Source: Anaerolineae bacterium
GTDB lineage: Bacteria > Chloroflexota > Anaerolineae > UBA1429
NCBI GenBank assembly: GCA_016928125.1
Contig: JAFGLK010000325.1
Coordinates: forward strand, 1-8,375
Length of the DNA: 8,375 nucleotides
Reading direction: 5' to 3'
Of the stretch, positions 5,935 through 8,375 are shown in pieces (position 1 is the first letter of the stretch; each line of letters opens with the position of its first letter). The translations under genes were made by a program, and so were the position numbers. The notes beneath the pieces were generated by a model. It had not been told where the DNA came from, searched no databases, and saw nothing but the letters and a program-made list of their open reading frames with translations.

Positions 5935-6513
5935 ATGAACGCTGATCCTCTTGCCGAGGCGGTGGAACGCGCTCGTCTGGGGGACCAGACTGCGTTTGCC
6001 CGCCTGGTCGATGCCACCCAGAGCCACGTTTTCGGTATGGCCTTGAGCGTGATGGGCGACTGGCAAAGGGCCGAGGATGCCACCCAGGAGATCTACCTGC
6101 GGGTATGGCGCGCGCTGCCCAGCTTTCGGGGGGAATCGAGTTTTCGAACCTGGCTATATCGCATCTCGCTGAACACCTGCCTGAACCAGCGCCGGGCTTT
6201 GCGCGGGCAGTTGCGCATCGTGGACGACGATGTGGCCCTGGATCGGCTCTCTGACAGGGAAGGCGATCCAGCGAGTGTCGTCGTAGAGCGAGAGCGTGAC
6301 GCGATCCTATGGGCCCGAGTCGGTAGCCTTCCGGAAAAGTATCGCCTGGTCATAGTGTTGTTCTATCAGCAACAGCTATCGTATGCTGAGATCGCCAACC
6401 TCCTGTCTCTGCCACTCGGGACGGTTAAGGCTCATTTGAACCGGGCACGCAAGGCGCTGGCCCAGTGCCTGCAACCCCACCTTCAGCCGGAGATGAAAGA
6501 TGCGTTACTGTGA
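5935..6513 (+). CDS. ECF-subfamily RNA polymerase sigma factor
   Basis: A 192-aa extracytoplasmic-function sigma factor that would direct RNA polymerase to a specific set of promoters. Region 2 spans about residues 20-90: AFARLVDATQSHVFGMAL, then AEDATQEIYLRVWRALPSFRG (the core-binding and -10 recognition helices) and SSFRTWLYRISLNTCLNQRR. Region 4 spans about 130-180, with SLPEKYRLVIVL and the helix-turn-helix SYAEIANLLSLPLGTVKAHLNRAR that reads the -35 box. There is no extra C-terminal domain. ATG 5935 has GGGAGA four to five bases upstream; GTG 5923 would add four residues. Its last 14 nt overlap the anti-sigma gene, which implies coupled translation and a fixed stoichiometry. The signal it responds to is not evident from sequence. 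The family call is very secure. Confidence 0.95.
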   Translation: MNADPLAEAVERARLGDQTAFARLVDATQSHVFGMALSVMGDWQRAEDATQEIYLRVWRALPSFRGESSFRTWLYRISLNTCLNQRRALRGQLRIVDDDVALDRLSDREGDPASVVVERERDAILWARVGSLPEKYRLVIVLFYQQQLSYAEIANLLSLPLGTVKAHLNRARKALAQCLQPHLQPEMKDALL

Positions 6514-7117
6514 GACCATGTCAGACATCTTGCCGCAATACGTGGCCGATGGTGAGCCACACACATCGGAATATGCAGCGCTGCAAGATCATCTAGCGAT
6601 CTGTGCCGCGTGCCAAGGCTATCTCCAGCAATTGCGTTGCGTCGAGCATGGGCTGCGCACTTATCCGCCATACGCCGCCGATGCCAGCCTGACGGCACGC
6701 ATCATGGCTGCCATTGCTGAGGAGTCCGGCCTTTCGGTGCAAGCGGAGGACGATGACTGGCGCTTGCTGCCCTTGGACGTGTGGCTTCCTGCCGCAGCGC
6801 TGCTCTTGGCCCTGACAATCCTTGCCCTTTCGATTCCCGAGCACTTGTCTTCTCTAGCCTCCAAATACACCCCCCAGCCAGGGGTCCTACAGCGCACTGT
6901 CTCATGGCCACAAGGATTGGCTCCGCTCCAGGTCGGGTTTGGAGATCCTGCGTTCTGGGCACTATGGATCGGTCTCTTTGTTGCCCTGGCCGGTGTCGGG
7001 CTATGCGTCAGCTTGAGCGCCTGGAGCGCAAGCAGCTCCGCGGGGCTCGCTCAGCTGGAGGTCGAGGTGGCAGCCTGGATGCAGCGTCTGCGTGAGGGCA
7101 TGCGCCGGGCATCTTGA
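6500..7117 (+). CDS. Membrane-anchored zinc-finger anti-sigma factor
   Basis: A 205-aa protein that most likely binds and inactivates the ECF sigma factor encoded just upstream. The N-terminal part has the zinc anti-sigma domain pattern: C4, a helix ending in VADGEP, then HLAICAAC, giving H31, C35 and C38 (the Hx3Cx2C motif with an N-terminal Cys). Two membrane helices follow at about 94-113 and 152-174, separated by a loop of about 38 residues that would face the outside if the N-terminus is cytoplasmic; a short amphipathic tail ends the protein. ATG 6500 is preferred over ATG 6518 because it has GGAG seven bases upstream and because only this start includes the zinc-binding C4. The reading frame overlaps the sigma gene by 14 nt. 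Two helices rather than one is less common for this group, so the outer loop or a membrane partner may carry the sensing role. Release could be redox-driven through the Cys cluster or by proteolysis; neither is shown. Confidence 0.88.
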   Translation: MRYCETMSDILPQYVADGEPHTSEYAALQDHLAICAACQGYLQQLRCVEHGLRTYPPYAADASLTARIMAAIAEESGLSVQAEDDDWRLLPLDVWLPAAALLLALTILALSIPEHLSSLASKYTPQPGVLQRTVSWPQGLAPLQVGFGDPAFWALWIGLFVALAGVGLCVSLSAWSASSSAGLAQLEVEVAAWMQRLREGMRRAS

Positions 7118-7146
7118 CCTTTGGTATGAAAGGCGTAAATTCCCTC

Positions 7147-7175
7147 TTGACATTTCGCCATTTATTGTGTATAAT
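7147..7175 (+). promoter_or_regulatory. Exact consensus sigma-70 promoter
   Basis: TTGACA (7147-7152), a 17-base spacer and TATAAT (7170-7175), identical to the consensus in both boxes and spacing. It lies in an AT-rich patch that contrasts with the GC-rich surroundings. The expected start site is near 7182, which gives a leader of about 237 nt before the rhomboid gene. It begins a separate transcription unit 30 bases after the anti-sigma stop codon. Confidence 0.9.
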
Positions 7176-7252
7176 TTCGATAAAGATTGGTGATATATGA
7201 GTGAGCAATCGCGAACTACCCCTTGCCATTGACACTCCTCACCTCCACTCCT

Positions 7253-7288
7253 ATACATGGCCCCTCTCTAACGGGAGGGGCCATGTGT
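7253..7288 (+). promoter_or_regulatory. Stable hairpin in the rhomboid gene leader
   Basis: ACATGGCCCCTC (7255-7266) pairs perfectly with GAGGGGCCATGT (7275-7286). The stem continues inward by a T-G and a C-G pair to the loop TAAC (7269-7272) and outward by a G-U and an A-U pair. TGTTTGG follows, only a weak T tract. It lies about 70 nt into the predicted transcript, so it could be an attenuator, the terminator of a short RNA, or an mRNA-stabilising structure. Upstream of it an 11-codon ORF (ATG 7197 to TGA 7232) could be a leader peptide, but its ribosome binding site is poor. Confidence 0.55.
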
Positions 7289-7356
7289 TTGGTGGCCACG
7301 CGCTGCGCCGGCCCTGGACTGGCGAGAATTCGCGCCCGGCCTATCAAAGAGATACA

Positions 7357-7419
7357 ATGATCTGGATTGACCCCTTTGTCTGGGACCTGCGAGAGCGCAC
7401 GCATATGGAGAGCACTTGA
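7357..7419 (+). CDS. Possible 20-codon small ORF coupled to the rhomboid gene
   Basis: ATG 7357 has AAAGAGA four to five bases upstream and starts a 20-residue frame beginning MIWIDPFVWDL. It ends in a TGA that overlaps the rhomboid ATG by one base (TGATG). Such an overlap usually means translational coupling. The peptide is too short to recognise and has no membrane helix. The same frame is open back to GTG 7201 but has no ribosome binding site there and would cross the hairpin. It may be a real leader ORF or simply chance. Confidence 0.25.
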   Translation: MIWIDPFVWDLRERTHMEST

Positions 7420-8102
7420 TGATACCTATCGGCGATGTTAATCCCCGGCGGCGCACGCCCATTGTCACGATTCTGATCATCGCACTGAACGTCGTGGTTT
7501 TCCTATACCAGGTGCTGCTGCCCGAGCGCGAGATGGAGCAGTTCATTTTGCAGGCGGGCATGATCCCCTACGAGGTGACCCAGCAGTGGGGCCTGAGCGC
7601 GGCGACCAGCCTGTTGACGTCGATGTTTCTCCACGGCAGCCTGATGCATATCCTGAGCAACATGCTCTACCTTTGGATCTTTGGCGACAACGTTGAGGAC
7701 TGTCTGGGGCCACTGGGATTCCTGGTCTTCTATTTGGTATCAGGTCTCATTGCTGCTTTTGCACAGATCGCCGTGTACCCGACATCTCGGATACCGACGA
7801 TCGGCGCCAGTGGAGCCGTAGCTGGCGTGCTGGGAGCCTATATCGTGCTGTTCCCCCACACCCGTGTGCGCACTCTGGTCTTTGTGTTTCGCTTCATCCG
7901 CTTTGTTGAGGTACCTGCACTCATCGTGCTCGGCCTCTGGTTCGTCCTGCAGCTCTTCAGCGGGGTCATGGCTTTGGGAGCCGTGGCAAGCGGTGGGGTC
8001 GCCTGGTTTGCACATATCGGGGGCTTTGTGGCCGGCCTAGCGGGCGGCTGGCTATGCAGACGCAGAGGCGGTGCCTCCGCTAGTCGGATGATCCGCTACT
8101 GA
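7419..8102 (+). CDS. Rhomboid-family intramembrane serine protease
   Basis: A 227-aa multi-pass inner-membrane protein of the rhomboid protease family, which cuts substrate proteins inside or at the edge of membrane helices. It starts with the MIPIGDVNP segment common to bacterial rhomboids, then helix 1 (14-33), a helix with HGSLMHILSN (H72, H77 and oxyanion N81), the helix starting near 100, the catalytic GASG with S131, and the catalytic H199 in FAHIGGFVAG. The Ser-His dyad and the Asn are intact, so activity is expected. Length and layout are normal for a six-helix rhomboid, with an Arg-rich cytoplasmic tail. ATG 7419 has GGAG (7407-7410) eight bases upstream and is preferred over the adjacent TTG 7416. 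It is driven by the consensus promoter at 7147. Its substrate is unknown; the neighbouring membrane-bound anti-sigma factor is a possible but untested target. Confidence 0.92.
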   Translation: MIPIGDVNPRRRTPIVTILIIALNVVVFLYQVLLPEREMEQFILQAGMIPYEVTQQWGLSAATSLLTSMFLHGSLMHILSNMLYLWIFGDNVEDCLGPLGFLVFYLVSGLIAAFAQIAVYPTSRIPTIGASGAVAGVLGAYIVLFPHTRVRTLVFVFRFIRFVEVPALIVLGLWFVLQLFSGVMALGAVASGGVAWFAHIGGFVAGLAGGWLCRRRGGASASRMIRY

Positions 8103-8199
8103 CCCCCAAGGCTGCGCCCGGTCCATGCCCAGAGCGCCATCGAAGAGGTCTCCGAGCCCAACACGTGGCCCTGCGTGTTCACGCCGGGGAGACTCTACT

Positions 8200-8227
8200 T
8201 TGACGGTGAACCCTTGTGGAGTAGAAT
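8200..8227 (+). promoter_or_regulatory. Sigma-70-type promoter for the tRNA gene
   Basis: TTGACG (8200-8205), a 16-base spacer and TAGAAT (8222-8227), one mismatch in each box. The -10 box and spacer length are the same as in the promoter at 4335-4362. The start would be near 8234, about 60 nt before the mature tRNA. In this leader CAACACAC (8243-8250) pairs with GTGTGTTG (8269-8276) around an 18-base loop, perhaps a processing structure. Confidence 0.6.
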
Positions 8228-8295
8228 GGGGCTGAAGACGAGCAACACACTTCGGAGGCAGGGTCAGCGTGTGTTGATCGTTTTGGACGGTTTTC

Positions 8296-8368
8296 GCCCC
8301 AGTAGCTCAGAGGATAGAGCAACTGCCTTCTAAGTAGTGGGCCGCAGGTTCGAGTCCTGCCTGGGGCG
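8296..8368 (+). tRNA. tRNA-Arg (anticodon UCU)
   Basis: A complete cloverleaf can be folded by hand. Acceptor stem GCCCCAG/CTGGGGC is seven perfect pairs, and the D stem is GCTC/GAGC. The anticodon stem is ACTGC/GTAGT with one G-U pair, and the loop CTTCTAA has TCT at 8329-8331. The variable loop has five bases, and the T stem is GCAGG/CCTGC with loop TTCGAGT. The discriminator base is G8368. CCA is not encoded, as CTA follows, so it must be added after transcription. It reads AGA, and AGG by wobble, which are rare codons in the neighbouring GC-rich genes. Confidence 0.96.
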
Positions 8369-8375
8369 CTAAGCA

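Noticed and set aside
7118..7133. CCTTT/AAAGG hairpin as terminator of the sigma operon
   Set aside because: Five mostly weak pairs and no T tract.
8160..8179. AACACG/CGTGTT inverted repeat as terminator of the rhomboid gene
   Set aside because: Six pairs, no T tract, about 60 nt after the stop codon. The 193-nt gap before the tRNA otherwise shows only the tRNA promoter and its leader.
1..8375. CRISPR array, insertion sequence, phage or toxin-antitoxin genes
   Set aside because: No spaced repeats, transposase motifs, terminal inverted repeats or matching protein families were seen on either strand.

Overview
This is a GC-rich bacterial chromosomal window with tightly packed genes, strong GGAGG-type ribosome binding sites and a tRNA gene without an encoded CCA end. 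The gene styles (compact UxuA-like proteins, a PGP-type LysE exporter, a zinc anti-sigma factor cassette preceded by a DUF6249-like membrane protein) remind me of Chloroflexota. That assignment is an impression from family resemblance and was not tested.

Left part (1-5280), sugar-acid metabolism. A LysE/RhtB-type exporter (ending at 811) is followed on the same strand by two adjacent 320-residue proteins of the UxuA mannonate dehydratase family (851-1813 and 1850-2812). These are clearly diverged tandem duplicates that both keep the His/Cys/His/Asp metal site. A long hairpin at 2843-2884 closes this unit. A convergent gene on the minus strand (4129-2957) encodes an enolase-superfamily sugar-acid dehydratase closest to galactonate dehydratase (DgoD). 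It is divergent from a xylose-isomerase-like TIM-barrel epimerase/isomerase (4468-5280). The shared 338-bp intergenic region contains one good sigma-70-type promoter for each direction and an imperfect palindrome between them. The cluster looks like catabolism of hexuronates or related aldonic acids, with two unrelated dehydratase folds side by side. No kinase, aldolase, sugar transporter or regulator is present in the window.

Middle part (5281-7117), a sigma factor cassette. A small DUF6249-like membrane protein (5371-5889), an ECF sigma factor (5935-6513) and an overlapping zinc-finger, two-helix membrane anti-sigma factor (6500-7117) form one operon.

Right part (7118-8375). An AT-rich patch carries an exact consensus TTGACA-N17-TATAAT promoter, followed by a leader of about 240 nt with a long hairpin and a possible 20-codon ORF whose stop overlaps the start of a rhomboid intramembrane serine protease gene (7419-8102). 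A tRNA-Arg(UCU) gene (8296-8368) with its own promoter ends the window.

I see no CRISPR array, insertion sequence, phage gene or clear defence system. The most informative points are the duplicated compact UxuA pair, the divergent control region, and the consensus promoter with structured leader ahead of the rhomboid gene. None of these alone demonstrates a new system.
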